A stretch of DNA of 64,000 nt from Oncomelania hupensis (Eukaryota > Mollusca > Gastropoda > Littorinimorpha > Pomatiopsidae): positions 6,572,029 to 6,636,028 of the forward strand of contig CM072514.1 of the NCBI GenBank assembly GCA_036898135.1, given 5' to 3'. The notes under the pieces are model-generated. The model had not been told where the DNA came from. It did no database searches and saw only the letters and a list, made by a program, of their open reading frames with translations. Position numbers and translations under genes: made by a program. Below, one piece after another: positions 47,264 to 59,271 of the stretch (positions within the stretch are counted from its first letter, which is position 1; every line of letters begins with the position of its first letter).

Positions 47264-48600
47264 ATGGGGGCTCGTCTCGTGATAGTTGGAGTCACAATCA
47301 CTTTTTAAGTCGTGTTACCACTGGTGGTGATGATATTTACTACATTGTACATGTAAATTATCATTGTATCATTCATTTGTTCAACGCGGGAGGTTGGAGG
47401 GAGCCGCTCTTACAAATGGGCGGACTTATGGACTACCCTACCAACCAATGTAATATCAGCTTCCCACGTCGATCATAATTTACCAGTTATATTTACAGAT
47501 ATAATTAGGTTGCATATTTATAACCTTATGCAAACGACTCCCAGTACGTGTTGTCAATCAAATGTTCAGCAGTAATTTCGGGTATTACATGCTGTAAAAA
47601 AATAGGCAGAACGGTGGTCTATTTTATTATCTCAGTCTTAACCGATTGAGTGTTTGAAGCTAATATTGGAATCCTATAGCATTTGTTGTATAGTGAATCC
47701 GGAGACACGAGGACCTGTGTCAATATTAGAAGGAGAGAGAGAACAAGTTATAATTTAGTACAAAGACTAAATAACTTGTTGACCTACTAGTCACCTTTGA
47801 AGGTAAGGTAAATGTTCTATGTTCAACGGACCGAACAGTAGACAGACAGTAGCGTCGCGCTTAATAGATCAGTGATAAACGGAATAATCACATAGGATCA
47901 TTAAGTCAGTTTTGTAGCCTAACATTTCTGTTCGCCGAAGTAAGAGCGACATAGAAAATTAGAAGAATACTCGTAGTGAGAGAGTATTAGCAGAAGGGTC
48001 TGGTAAACTCATCCGCCACAAAGGAACGGACCGCGAGTTATACTAGAGTGTATTTTTTAATTTATAAATATACACACAGTAAATCCCTGAGACACGGGTG
48101 TATCATCCAGGGTGGATTGTATCTGTGTGGCAATCAAATAAGGCCACGTACAGTTGATCTTATTAGGCGAATCAAGGTAAAGGTAGCGGGATAACTTTTG
48201 TGAATTTGATAAGTTTAGCTACTGGATTCGAGCCTAGACAGTGACACGTTATCACAATTCTAATTACATTACAAGAATGAATTAGAATCTTTGAGTTCGA
48301 AGTAGAACTGGTGTTAACAAGAGGGTGCCATTGCCGGATACACAAAACTCTTCTTTTCAAGTTCTTGGTTTTATGCTGTTAATACGCGAATAGCAAATAA
48401 CAGAATTTGCAGTAAAAGCGTATAGTTATAACGAATCCATTGGGGTTGTTCGAAGATATTTCAAAGAGTTGCCATTTTGTATTTTTTTTCCTCCTCGAAA
48501 AAATAACGTCATTGACGTGACGTAATCGGCGTGACGAAATCGGAACTTTTCGAACGCTAATTTATTCTTTCCTGTCGTATTACATTTTTGGAATTCGTAA
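47264..48600 (+). other. Retroelement leader
   Basis: 1.34 kb between PBS-like sequence and gag start; no ORF of note. Confidence 0.6.
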
Positions 48601-49264
48601 ATGACGACTCGTGCTCAAGCGAAGGCAATGGAAGCCAACGATCCTTTCCTAAAGTTTAAGGCGGAAGGAGAAGCGTTGGGGTTGTCGGGTCCAGATCTTG
48701 TCAATTACGTCAAGGAAGAGAAAACGCGTTTAGCTCAAGCTGAAGCTGAAGAAAGAAAACATCAAGCTGAAGCTGAAGAAAGAAAACATCAAGCTGAAGC
48801 TGAAGAAAGAAAGCGACAAGCTGAAGCTGAAGAAAGAAAGCGACAAGCTGAAGCTGAAGCTGAAGAAAGGAAGCGTCAAGCTGAAATCGATGAAAGGAAA
48901 CATAAAGCAACATTGGAATATGAATTAGAACTCGAACGAATTCGTCACGTGAACAGTGACAACACCAACGACAATGCTGCCGATCCGTCGGATTCTCGTT
49001 CATCGCAGTTTTATCAGGAAAAACTGAAGATAAAACTACCTTTTCTGGAAGACAAAGATGATCTGGAAGATTATCTACGCACATTTGAGAGAACGGCTAA
49101 AATTCAAGAATGGCCAATTAATCAATGGGCTCCTCGCCTAGGCACCTTGCTAAAAGGGAAAGCGAGGGAAGTCTACTCTATGTTGAGTGATGCTGATGCC
49201 GGCGATTACGGAACATTACGGCGATCATTATTGTTCCGATTCCAGCTGACGGCAGAAGAATATC
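48601..49264 (+). CDS. Truncated gag of the LTR element
   Basis: ATG at 48601; MTTRAQAKAMEANDPFLKF, then LSGPDLVNYVKEEK, then six near-perfect repeats of a nine-residue unit (AEAEERKHQ/RQ) that make a charged coiled coil (residues about 40-100). A capsid-like region follows (LPFLEDKDDLEDYLRTFER, WPINQWAPRLGTLLKGKA, YGTLRRSLLFRFQLTAEEY). Organisation is like gag of the Gmr1-like elements here (coiled coil, then DYLRTFER/SYLARFER, YRKRF/EYQ). The frame then runs into LTR-derived sequence until 49482. Capsid C-terminus, zinc knuckle and pol are absent. Confidence 0.8.
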
Positions 49265-49266
49265 AG

Positions 49267-49983
49267 AAAAACCATTCGAGCGACCATCTTGGAGGGCAAG
49301 GAACGTATGTTTACGCCAGACCACTATTTCGGATTACTGAGGTCATAAAGTTGGTTCAAAAAGCTCGTCTCACCCTAAACAACACGTGTCGTAGACACCA
49401 CAAACGAATCCTGAGCTGGGAAAGGATTTTTGTTTTTGCTTCCTTCTTCATAATATTTTCGACTGTCGGATTCCTGATATGATCGTTTAACCTACTTCCA
49501 CCCTCAACGCTTATTCTTCTGATGACATGGAGCTCGTCATATCCCTGACGTCCATGTGAAGCCAGCTGGACGATAATCCTTTTGGTCAAACGTGAGGACA
49601 GAATTAAGTTAAACAAAAGAGACAATTCTTCTTCTCCATCAGGGAATCCACGTCAGATAAGTGACAATTTTAATCAACAGTGAAATTCTTTAGAACCATG
49701 ATTTCACGGGTTTTTGTATCACATCATATGAAATAAATATCATCAACCATCAACCAGTGGTATTCTTTTTTAGTTGTAAAAAAGCAAACAGGACGAATGA
49801 ATAGCCAGTAATTTCTTTTATTCTTTATTTTCTATTTCTCAACATTATTTTCTTGTTTCTTATCGATTTTAGGCATAGTAAAAAGAGGAAATTGATTCTA
49901 TTCATATAAAATTCTTTTAATATATTCATTCACCCTTTAACATCAATATATATATTAATATAAAATATATATATAACGCGACA
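49267..49983 (+). repeat. Intron-less LTR copy fused to gag
   Basis: Equals LTR positions 229-380 joined to 814-1379; the missing middle is the GT-AG segment. Left junction with gag falls in a CAGAAAAA/AAGAAAAA stretch, so either splicing or template switching could have made it. Followed by ATGGGGG, the first bases of the internal region. Confidence 0.85.
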
Positions 49984-49990
49984 ATGGGGG

Positions 49991-51371
49991 TGTCGCGATA
50001 CAAGCGCCTACTCGACGCATCCTCGATATTCTGCTATAAGTCCAGACAATGTGTCATAGACAGTACGTCATAGACAGTGACGATAATAATATTGTTTTCG
50101 GAATGACGCAGTATGCGACATTGTTTTTATTTAGTGTAGTTCAATTTTAGATTATTGTTACCATAGACATTTTGTGTACTATCCTTTCGATTGGCTGGAT
50201 GTGGGAAATATCGTTAAGAAAAACCATTCGAGCGACCATCTTGGAGGGCAAGGAACCTATGTTTACGCCAGACCACTATTTCGGATTACTGAGGTCATAA
50301 AGTTGGTTCGAAAAGCTCGTCTCACCCTAAACAACACGTGTCGTAGACACCACAAACGAATCCTGAGCTGGTAAGTTACGATTCGATGTGTGAAGCTGGG
50401 AAATGGGTAGTCTTGTGCTTGTGTCCATTGCGCCATACGAATCATTCATCGTCCTTCATCAAGGTGATTCGTTATTATTCTTCAATGTATGCAAATTGTA
50501 TGATAATAGTTATTTTAACATGTTGTTCTCATTTCATATAAATTCTTCAGCGCGTGAAGTTTATATGGTGATAGTTAATTTAACATGTTTAGCTTAGTTC
50601 ATAAAGAATGTTGGTGCATTCTTAAACATTGGAACAGTGTGGATGAACAGCGAGGGAAAAGAACATTATTATGTTTTGAGAATAAGATACAATAACCCGT
50701 GAATATGCAGGGTTCTTATTCAAACAACGTCAACGGCGTTCCTCGCTGGTCATTCAACAGGATACAGATTGTGTATTTAGTCCCTGTTAATTTGTCTGTG
50801 CGCAGGGAAAGGATTTTTGTTTTTGCTTCCTTCTTCATAATATTTTCGACTGTCGGATTCCTGATATGATCGTTTAACCTACTTCCACCCTCAACGCTTA
50901 TTCTTCTGATGACATGGAGCTCGTCATATCCCTGACGTCCATGTGAAGCCAGCTGGACGATAATCCTTTTGGTCAAACGTGAGGACAGAATTAAGTTAGA
51001 CAAAAGAGACAATTCTTCTTCTCCATCAGGGAATCCACGTCAGATAAGTGACAATTTTAATCAACAGTGAAATTCTTTAGAACCATGATTTCACGGGTTT
51101 TTGTATCACATCATATGAAATAAATATCATCAACCATCAACCAGTGGTATTCTTTTTTTAGTTGTAAAAAAGCAAACAGGACGAATGAATAGCCAGTAAT
51201 TTCTTTTATTCTTTATTTTCTATTTCTCAACATTATTTTCTTGTTTCTTATCGATTTTAGGCATAGTAAAAAGAGGAAATTGATTCTATTCATATAAAAT
51301 TCTTTTAATATATTCATTCACCCTTTAACATCAATATATATATTAATATAAAATATATATATAACGCGACA
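49991..51371 (+). repeat. 3' LTR, 1381 bp
   Basis: Near-identical to 45885-47263 (single-base differences such as one extra A near 50400), including the candidate intron. Confidence 0.9.
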
Positions 51372-51376
51372 GGGGT

Positions 51377-51980
51377 AGGGTAGGATCTATTTTGTCAACA
51401 TAAACGAAACAGCTTACGAGCAATTGTTTTTAAGGGTCATGTCCCTTACCGGCTTTGGTAGCTTCTACTTTTAGCTCCAGAGTGTTAGCCGGCTAGCCAA
51501 CTGCTGCTTGCTATTAATAGGCACACAAACGTCAAAATTCATTCATTAAAATAATAATTATACTTTCGAAAGAGTTATATTTGTTGTTGTCGTAAGCTTA
51601 TTTTTTAGTGGGGAAACATTCACTGTGAATGTTCAACGGAACTGTCCAGTGGGCGTGGTTAAAGGGGGTCTCTTTAAACCTATCATCTGTCACTCTGACA
51701 GGAGAGACGGGGTATTTTAACGTGTCTTTGAGGGGACATGGGAAAAACGGAACACAGGATCAAGAATCATTATAGTAAGCCAGTTCCTATCAAATCAAAC
51801 TTTTACCCATGTGGGGATCGAACTCTAGACGATAGCTAAACCAGACTTATCCCAGAGTAGGCACCACAACCCCGAGTTTTTACATTAATTTCAGCTTTTA
51901 TTAAATTTAGTACTTTCCTTCCTTGTCTGTTGAGGGTCTATCGGACAGGCGATTACAAGTGCCTTTAATTTTAAACGTAC
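51377..51980. other. No feature recognised
   Basis: No ORF or repeat of note. Confidence 0.4.
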
Positions 51981-52044
<64 letters not shown>

Positions 52045-52113
52045 GTATGTATGTATGTATGTATCAGTTTATAGTCCCCTCTCTTCCCGATAAGGATTTT
52101 CAGAGAGGAGACT

Positions 52114-52176
<63 letters not shown>
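51981..52176. repeat. Two (GA)n microsatellites with a TATG run and a dispersed snippet
   Basis: (GA)n at 51986-52040, (TATG)n to 52063, then CCCCTCTCTTCCCGATAAGG..., the inverse of 44655-44695, and (GA)n at 52112-52175. Confidence 0.93.
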
Positions 52177-52179
<3 letters not shown>

Positions 52180-52660
52180 ATCTAAATTCAAGAAGAGCAG
52201 ACCACAGCGAGGTGCGAGATAACGAATGTTAACGACACTGGAACGTGGAATGAGGAAGTTCTACAATATAAGTGTACCGTAGGCCTACTTTTAAATAATA
52301 ACAATAAAATAAAAAAAAAAAACTGGACATATGTGTTTATAGTTTGGTTTATGACTCGTATCTGCAATCAGTTATATTTTAAGCATTTTAATATTTTTTT
52401 AATATAGTTTTTATACCACTGCACGTGTTTTGTCTTAACACTGTTGCAATATGCTATCTCGTCGTGTTTTACCGTAGCGTACCGTTCCATTAATGTTTAC
52501 ATTTTGCGCATATAGACTACATCTTTCTTTTAATAAACATGTTTTCCCCCCTATGTTAAAGAGTCGATGTTTTTAAGATCATGGTGTAAGTCTGCGAGTG
52601 AGTGTATGCATGTTTGGGAGCGCTTTGAGCACTGTTGTCTGGAGTTGCGGTTTATAAAAT
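52180..52660. other. No feature recognised
   Basis: A-run at 52303-52321; otherwise unassigned. Confidence 0.4.
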
Positions 52661-52663
52661 AAA

Positions 52664-52664
52664 T

Positions 52665-52726
<62 letters not shown>
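52664..52726. repeat. (AGT)n microsatellite
   Basis: About 20 units. Confidence 0.97.
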
Positions 52727-52840
52727 TCTTGGCAAATTATGTGGAAATAGAATGTCAAAGTAATATAAAGAGAGAGAAAATATACCCACGCCACACTACA
52801 CCCACACCGCACCCAGAAGCTCACCTATTGTTTTGAATAA

Positions 52841-52841
52841 T

Positions 52842-52912
<71 letters not shown>
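52841..52912. repeat. (GA)n microsatellite
   Basis: Almost pure; abuts the 5' end of an R1 copy. Confidence 0.96.
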
Positions 52913-52914
<2 letters not shown>

Positions 52915-53490
52915 CCCCCGTTGGGGTGCCGGGGGTTTCAGTATAAATAGTATCCCCACTTTCTGGAAATTTAGTGCTTTAAATTCCCACTGTCGCTGTC
53001 TTTCTCATTTGCTCTTTCTCATTCCTGCTCTGTTCTATCAATCTGCTATACTATCGTCTTCTTCGCTAGACCAGTCTCCTACCTTTTTTCTTGAAAACTC
53101 TTCCGGGAAAAGACTCTTTATTTGTGTATGAGGTCTGTTGGATCAGCCTGGAAATATTGGACGCTTTCTGCCAGGTGGTCACTAGGGCTTCCTATGATGT
53201 TATTATTTAGCAATGTAGGCATTTTATATGTATGTGTTTTGTTGATAATTCATAATGATGTTTGTATTCTATTTTGTTTTTGTAAACAGGGGTTCGATTA
53301 GTTGGGGTGAAGCCTCAGCCGTCCCCTGCGTGGAATGTCTTTATTGTAAAGTGACTGCATGGCTGGTGGAGACCATTCGGTTTTACCACTAGGGTTGTTT
53401 CGGCAGATCTTTTATGCGGATTTGGGGTTGTCCGGTCCTGATTTGGCTCGGAAGAGTCCGCTGGACCTAAAGCAACAATATTGTAATGTA
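52913..53490 (+). mobile_element. Retroposon R1, near full length
   Basis: Starts CCCCCGTTGGGGTGCCGGGGG (GC-rich hairpin-like) and ends TCCGCTGGACCTAAAGCAACAAT. Inverse copy at 54785-55350. Confidence 0.7.
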
Positions 53491-53494
53491 ATGT

Positions 53495-54138
53495 CACGTC
53501 ATATAATTATAAAGCATAATTTGACAATGATGCAAATTGTCTTCTTATCCAGGTTTAGTGTCCTCTGAGAGTACTGTACGTTATACCGGGCATTTGGACT
53601 TTATTTGCTACAAGGGATAAGAGAGAAAAGGGGACATCAAAACAAACCAGCTAATTTTATAAGTGAAGTCAATTACAACAGAAATTATAATAACATTGTT
53701 ATCCAGGTTGATAATATTGCAGAGAGTAACAAGTTTTGGAAATTAGGTCAAATAAAGTAATATTACATAAATACTAACACTATAATATTTTTAAACAAAT
53801 GTCTTACTTAGATATTATCCATTACGTTTTATTAATCTATTCAATTTTTGTTTTGTTTTGGAATGCAATCCTGGAACACTAGAGATCTCCTATATTAGCT
53901 CCTGTAGTTGTATCAAGCATCAAGTAGTCATAGTAAAAAGGATCTGATTAGCAATAACACAAAAGGACAGCTTCCATCCACCATTTTTCACATTCATACA
54001 TGCATGCAGCAACTGATCATCACATCCATATTCAAGTACCATCAATCCTGAAACAAGCAATCTAACAGCAAGGTGACTCTCTTTTTGTCTCCTTTACAAT
54101 CAATGGTAAAATGCTGCACATCATATAACTGGTATCAC
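53495..54138. other. No feature recognised
   Basis: AT-rich; no ORF of note. Confidence 0.4.
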
Positions 54139-54334
54139 AAAGGTGGTTACAAACTTCCCATGCCATACAATCGTGGTTACATACATCCAAAGTCATACAA
54201 TGGTGGTTACAAACATCCCATGCCATACAATGGTGGTTACTAACATCCCGTGCCATACAATGTGTGTTACAAACATCCCATGCCATACAATGGTGGTTAC
54301 TAACATCCAAAGCCATAAAAAGGTGGTTACAAAC
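54139..54334. repeat. 30-bp minisatellite, part 1
   Basis: About 6.5 units of CATACAATGGTGGTTACAAA plus CATCCCATGC. Ends at the start of a Gmr1-like LTR. Confidence 0.9.
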
Positions 54335-54775
54335 TGTTACACTCGATGTTGTTTTTATCAGTAGTTGATTCGGCCCCAATGCTTGAATTCTCCTGATAGG
54401 TGTAAACTCAGATTCGTTTATCCACGCAACCCGTTCAATCATCAACAAGTCTGGAGTCGTCGTATATAGTTTTCCAATTTTATTCAGTACACATCAACAA
54501 CTGCATACAATTGCTCAATCGCTTTTTCCACTCTACAATTCTCAACTTTGAACTTTGCACTTTTTACAACTTTCTCAACTCTAATACAACAACTCTCTCT
54601 ACTGTCAACTCTCTCTAAAAAAAACACCTTTTGAAACAGTGCGGCACTATATATATATATACAGTCTCTCTAAACTCCACAAAGAGCAAAAAAAAAACCA
54701 ACGTGACACACCTCAACCAATCAGAATTAATTTCATCATCAATGTCTCACGTCACACAACCTTATTTGGGATGGA
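54335..54775 (-). mobile_element. Partial Gmr1-like LTR
   Basis: Similar to 18859-19290; truncated where R1-linked sequence begins. Confidence 0.8.
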
Positions 54776-54784
54776 TGGATTGAT

Positions 54785-55350
54785 TGATTGTTCCTTTAGG
54801 TCCAGCGGACTCATCCGAGCCAAATCAGGACCGGACAACCCCCGATCCGCATAAAAGATCTGCTGAAACAACCCTAGTGGGAAAACTGAATGCCCTCCAC
54901 CGGCCAGTCACTTTACAATAAAGACATCCCACGCAGGGGACGGCTGAGGCTTTACCCCAACTAATCGAACCCCCGGTTACAAAACCAAAATAGAATACAA
55001 ACATCATTATAAATTCTCAACAAAACACATACATAAAAAATGCCTATATTGCTAAATAATAACATCATAGGAAGCCCTAGTGACCACCTGGCAGAAAGCG
55101 TCCAATACTCCCAAGCTGATCCAACAGACCTCATACATAAACAAGGAGTCTTGTCCAGGACGAGTTTTCAAGAAAAAAGGTAGGTCATTGATCTAGCGAA
55201 GAAGAAGATGGTATAGCAGAGTGATAGGACAGAGCGGGAATGGGAAAGAGCAAATGAGGAAGACAGCGACAGTGGGAATTTATAGCACTAAATTTCCAGA
55301 AAGTGGGGATACTATTTATACTGAAACCCCCGGCACTCCAACGGGGGTAC
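54785..55350 (-). mobile_element. Retroposon R1, near full length, inverse of 52913
   Basis: Runs from the GTCCAGCGGAC end to CCCCCGGCACTCCAACGGGGG. Confidence 0.7.
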
Positions 55351-55473
55351 TGTTGCCTCAGTGAATCGGTCATGTCTATAAAGGAAAGACAGGTTTTCAA
55401 CTGGGGCTTTCACTTTTCCCTTTATAGGTTAGAACAATCTACAGTGGCAAGATTGCTCATGACCCCAAGGGGT

Positions 55474-55605
55474 CATACAATGGTGGTTACAAACATCCAA
55501 TGCCATACAATGGTGGTTACAAACATCCCGTGCCATACAATGTGTGTTACAAACATCCCATGCCATACAATGGTGGTTACAAACATCCCGTGCTATACAA
55601 TGGTT
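55474..55605. repeat. 30-bp minisatellite, part 2
   Basis: About 4.4 units of the same 30-bp repeat as 54139-54334. Confidence 0.9.
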
Positions 55606-55609
55606 GAAC

Positions 55610-55958
55610 CAGGGGTCACACATATTGCATGTATTATTATTTACTACCGGTACTCCGCGTTTCTCAATCTATGCTTCTTTTAGTACTCAACTTGAGTCAA
55701 CACTTATCACATGCATAATGTGTTTTTATAGTGTGTGACAACTGGTGATATTTCAAACTCTTACCACACATGTTGTCTCCTTAACATTCAATGCTTAAAT
55801 GTTACACATAATATTCACTGACAGCATTCAACATATTACATATATTTGCACACCATTTTCTCCCCAGAATATGTTTCGGATAATATAGGTTTAAATTTTA
55901 ATTTGAACAATGTTCACAATATTATTCGAGCCAATATATGGAATTGCTGTCAAGAGTT
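55610..55958. other. No feature recognised
   Basis: No ORF or repeat of note. Confidence 0.4.
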
Positions 55959-55959
55959 A

Positions 55960-56025
55960 GTTGTTTATAGGGTCCAGTGGACTGCAAAGAGCCGAAACAA
56001 CTTGGTTGAAAGAGGCTGTCAAGAG
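55960..56025 (-). mobile_element. R1, short 3'-end copy
   Basis: TTATAGGGTCCAGTGGACTGCAAAGAGCCGAA in pieces; only the conserved end is present. Confidence 0.6.
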
Positions 56026-56164
56026 TTTTAGGCATTTAGACTTATTTTACCTTGAGAAAAACTTTCAAAATGAACTGGAAAGCTTGGTTTTATCTTCTTT
56101 TCTGCCTCCAGCCTATGTTACTGTAAGCTTCTTCAAGAATTCAATTTAAATAAAAGCATTAATG

Positions 56165-56202
56165 CTACGACCTCCGAGTTACGGAATAGGATATGATAGG
56201 AT
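56165..56202 (+). mobile_element. RTE-like LINE tail relic
   Basis: CTACGACCTCCGAGTTACGG followed by a GGATA-like run, as at the 3' end of the copy at 60975-61018. Confidence 0.65.
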
Positions 56203-56948
56203 ATTATATTATTGCACAGCTGCTAATTGCCTTTTCTGTATGTACCAACTGTGATTCATCAAACTGTCAGTATGAATAAAAGCATTAGATATTACACGTA
56301 TGTCGTGTACATTTTCACTTCATTTCAAAGACTACAGTATCGACTTCGGGTGGACTGGAGGTTAGCGAGCGCTCCTCCGCCCGTCGACGCTTATCTCTAG
56401 TTGCAACGTTACTGGCATCCAGTGCCAGCTTGTGCATAGACCCACCTCCCACATCTAACGAGGTAGTGTGATTTTTTATGATAATTTTTGGGCCCGGTCA
56501 AGTGTTTACCAGCTCTGACTTGACGTTGTCAAACTGGTGTGTAGAGAGAGAGAGAGAGAGACGATCGGACTTGATTATCAGTATTAGAATATCCGTATGA
56601 AAGAATTAGAGTGAAAGTGTGATATAAATATTGTTATTTCTTTATATAAAGTTGAGAACGTGGAACGTATATTTTGTGTTGGTGTTTGCCTGTGTTGAGA
56701 AGAGTCCGTACGACTGTGGTAGTTAACAGAGAGACTTGCACACACGCTTATTTCGATCTAGGATTCAATTTTATTTCGCATGCACTCAAATATTGTAAAC
56801 AGGCACCCACATTAAAATATCTATCCGTTACATCTGGTATCAAAATGTGTTGCTTCAAAACGTCAGCCACAGAGAACGACTTAATACAAAATCACAAACA
56901 TGATTTTTCTCTTCTGAACAAGCTAAAAGAAAAGATTTTTTTTAAACG
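56203..56948. other. 3' flank of the zinc-finger gene
   Basis: Downstream of the zinc-finger stop. No clear polyadenylation signal chosen; short (GA)n at 56543-56560. Confidence 0.4.
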
Positions 56949-58803
56949 TCAAACACATAAATTTTTGTGTCCAGAATGTGTTAACTTGTGTTTCTTCAAA
57001 TCGCTAACCAAAGTGAAAGCTTTATTACAAGCCTCACACACATGATTCTTCTCTCCTGTATGTATAAGCTTATGTACCATCAAACAGCCAGCTCTTGTGA
57101 AAGGTTTATTACAAACATCACACATTGTGTCCAGAATGTTTAAGCATATGTACCTTCAAAAGGCCAGCCTGAGTGAAAGCTTTATTACAAACATCACACA
57201 CACATGATTCTTCTCTCCTGCATGTATAAGCTTATGTTCCTTCAAACTGCCAGCCTGAGTGAAAGCTTTATTACAAACATCACACACATGATTCTTCTCT
57301 CCTGTATGTATAAGCTTATGGAGCTTCAAATTGCCAGCCTCAGAGAAAGCTTTCTTACAAACATCACACACATGATTCTTCTCCTCCTGTATGTATAAGC
57401 TTATGTCTATTCAAAAGGCCAGCAAGAGTGAAAGCTTTATTACAAACATCACACACATGATTCTTCTCTCCTGTATGTATAAGCTTATGTCTATTCAAAT
57501 GGCCAGCAAGAGTGAAAGCTTTATTACAAACATCACACACATGATTCTTCTCTCCTGTATGTATAAGCTTATGTTTCTTCAAATGGCCAGCAAGAGTGAA
57601 AGCTTTATTACAAACATCACACACATGATTCTGCCCTCCTGTATGTATAAGCTTATGTTTCTTCAAATGGCTAGCAAGAGTGAAAGCTTTATTACAAACA
57701 TCACAAACGTGATTCTTCTCTCCTGCATGTATAAGCATATGGACCTTCAAATTTCCAGCCAGAGTGAAAGCTTTACTACAAACATCACACACATGATTCT
57801 TCTTTCCTGTATGTATAAGCTTATGGACCTTCAAATTTCGAGCCTGAGTGAAAGCTTTATTACAAACATCACACACATGATTCTTCTCTCCTGCATGTAT
57901 AAGCTTATGTCTCTTCAAATCACCAGCCAGAGTGAAAGCTTTATTACAAACATCACACACATGATTCTTCTCTCCTGCATGTATAAGCTTATGTCTATTC
58001 AAATGGCCAGCCTGAGTGAAAGCTTTATTACAAACATCACACACATGATTCTTCTCTCCTGCATGTATAAGCTTATGTCTATTCAAATGGCCAGCCTGAG
58101 TGAAAGCTTTATTACAAACATCACACACACGATTCTTCTCTCCTGTATGCATAAGCTTATGGACCTTCAAATTGCCAGCCTTAGGGAAAGTTTTCTTACA
58201 AACATCACACACATGATTCTTCTCTCCTGTATGTATAAGCTTATGTAACTTCAAACTGCCAGCCTCAGTGAAAGCTTTATTACAAACATCACAAACGTGA
58301 TTCTTCTCTCCTGAATGTATAAGCTTATGTCTCTTCAAATCACCAGCCAGAGTGAAAGCTTTATTACAAACATCACACACATGATTCTTCTCTCCTGTAT
58401 GTATAAGCTTATGTCTATTCAAATGGCCAGCAAGAGTGAAAGCTTTATTACAAACATCACACACATGATTCTTCTCTCCTGTATGTATAAGCTTATGTTT
58501 CTTCAAATGGCCAGCAAGAGTGAAAGCTTTATTACAAACATCACACACATGATTCTTCTCTCCTGTATGTATAAGCTTATGTTCCTTCAAATGGCCAGCA
58601 AGAGTGAAAGCTTTATTACAAACATCACACACAAGTTTCTTTTGCTCTCCGGTCTTCTGTTGCTCCTTTGTCTCTCTTCTACACTCATGATCTGTGAGAC
58701 TGACTTCACTGTGGGGATTGACCGAGGCAGAAGAGAACTTGACCAACAATGACTGTGGTGTTGAGTTGACAGTAAGCAGTTGTGTAGCACATGCATTTGG
58801 AAT
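56949..58803 (-). CDS. C2H2 zinc-finger protein, terminal exon, about 20 fingers, two frameshifts
   Basis: Acceptor CTTTTTCAG at 58806-58804. About 65 residues without fingers (IPNACATQLLTVNS...), then tandem fingers of the form CDVCNKAFTLAGHLKKHKLI with HTGEKNHV linkers. Fifteen are in frame to 57364. A one-base insertion at about 57384 shifts the frame; two more fingers (KKAFSEAGNLKLH, NKAFTQAGSLKEH) follow. A second shift (two extra bases, 57187-57196) precedes three to four fingers that end at the TGA at about 56949. Function: sequence-specific DNA binding in the nucleus. The helix residues vary little (LGHK, LGDR, QGHR, EGSL, QRNV), so contact specificity is repetitive. Upstream exons lie to the right and were not identified. 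Frameshifts may be assembly error, allele or decay. Confidence 0.85.
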
Positions 58804-58856
58804 CTGAAAAAGAAAACCAAGATTTACCAAAAATATTATCATCATCATCATCATCA

Positions 58857-58915
58857 AAGTGGTCCTAATTCGGCTCTTTGCAGTCTGCTGGATCCTATAA
58901 ACAATGACTAACTAA
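58857..58915 (+). mobile_element. R1, short 3'-end copy
   Basis: CGGCTCTTTGCAGTCTGCTGGATCC and following bases are the conserved R1 end in inverse. Confidence 0.65.
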
Positions 58916-58919
58916 TATT

Positions 58920-59141
58920 TAGAATTTTTGTATTAATATAATTGATTATCATTATTATACCATCATCACAACAACAATGTGTTGAGTTTCTTGATAATAG
59001 TTAAAATAAACCTACTTCAATCCTGACAATTACGAGGATATATTAATTTGCAATAACAACCAGAGTGTCGCGAACCTCTATTGATTTTGCATTTCGGGTG
59101 CCTATGATGTGGAATAATTACTTTATAGCTAATCACTCGAT
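58920..59141. other. No feature recognised
   Basis: Unassigned; could hold an upstream intron of the zinc-finger gene. Confidence 0.35.
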
Positions 59142-59271
59142 AGTATGGCCACGTCACCAGATCATCAGGTCTTGCAAAGACCATCCTGCAAGGCACAGTG
59201 CAAGGAGGTAGAAGAAGAGAGGAGACCGAAAAAGAGGTGGGAGGACAACATTCGAGAATGGACTGGTATAG

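Larger units (their letters stand above)
45885..51371 (+). mobile_element. LTR retrotransposon with gag and an internal spliced-LTR copy
   Basis: Full LTRs at 45885-47263 and 49991-51371 (TGTCGCG...CGCGACA, about 1380 bp, few differences). GGGGT target duplication at 45880-45884 and 51372-51376, so the whole unit inserted once. PBS-like TGGGGGCTCGTC starts at 47265. Internal part: leader, gag (48601-49264), then a shortened LTR copy (49267-49983), then ATGGGGG and the 3' LTR. No protease, RT or integrase remains. Confidence 0.88.

Noticed and set aside
54062..55683. Cys/His-rich peptide repeats as metal-binding proteins
   Set aside because: They are translations of the 30-bp minisatellite with no start context; the array is split by mobile DNA.
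57391..58752. Plus-strand ORFs of 285 and 145 aa
   Set aside because: They are antisense shadows of the zinc-finger array and share its 84-bp period.
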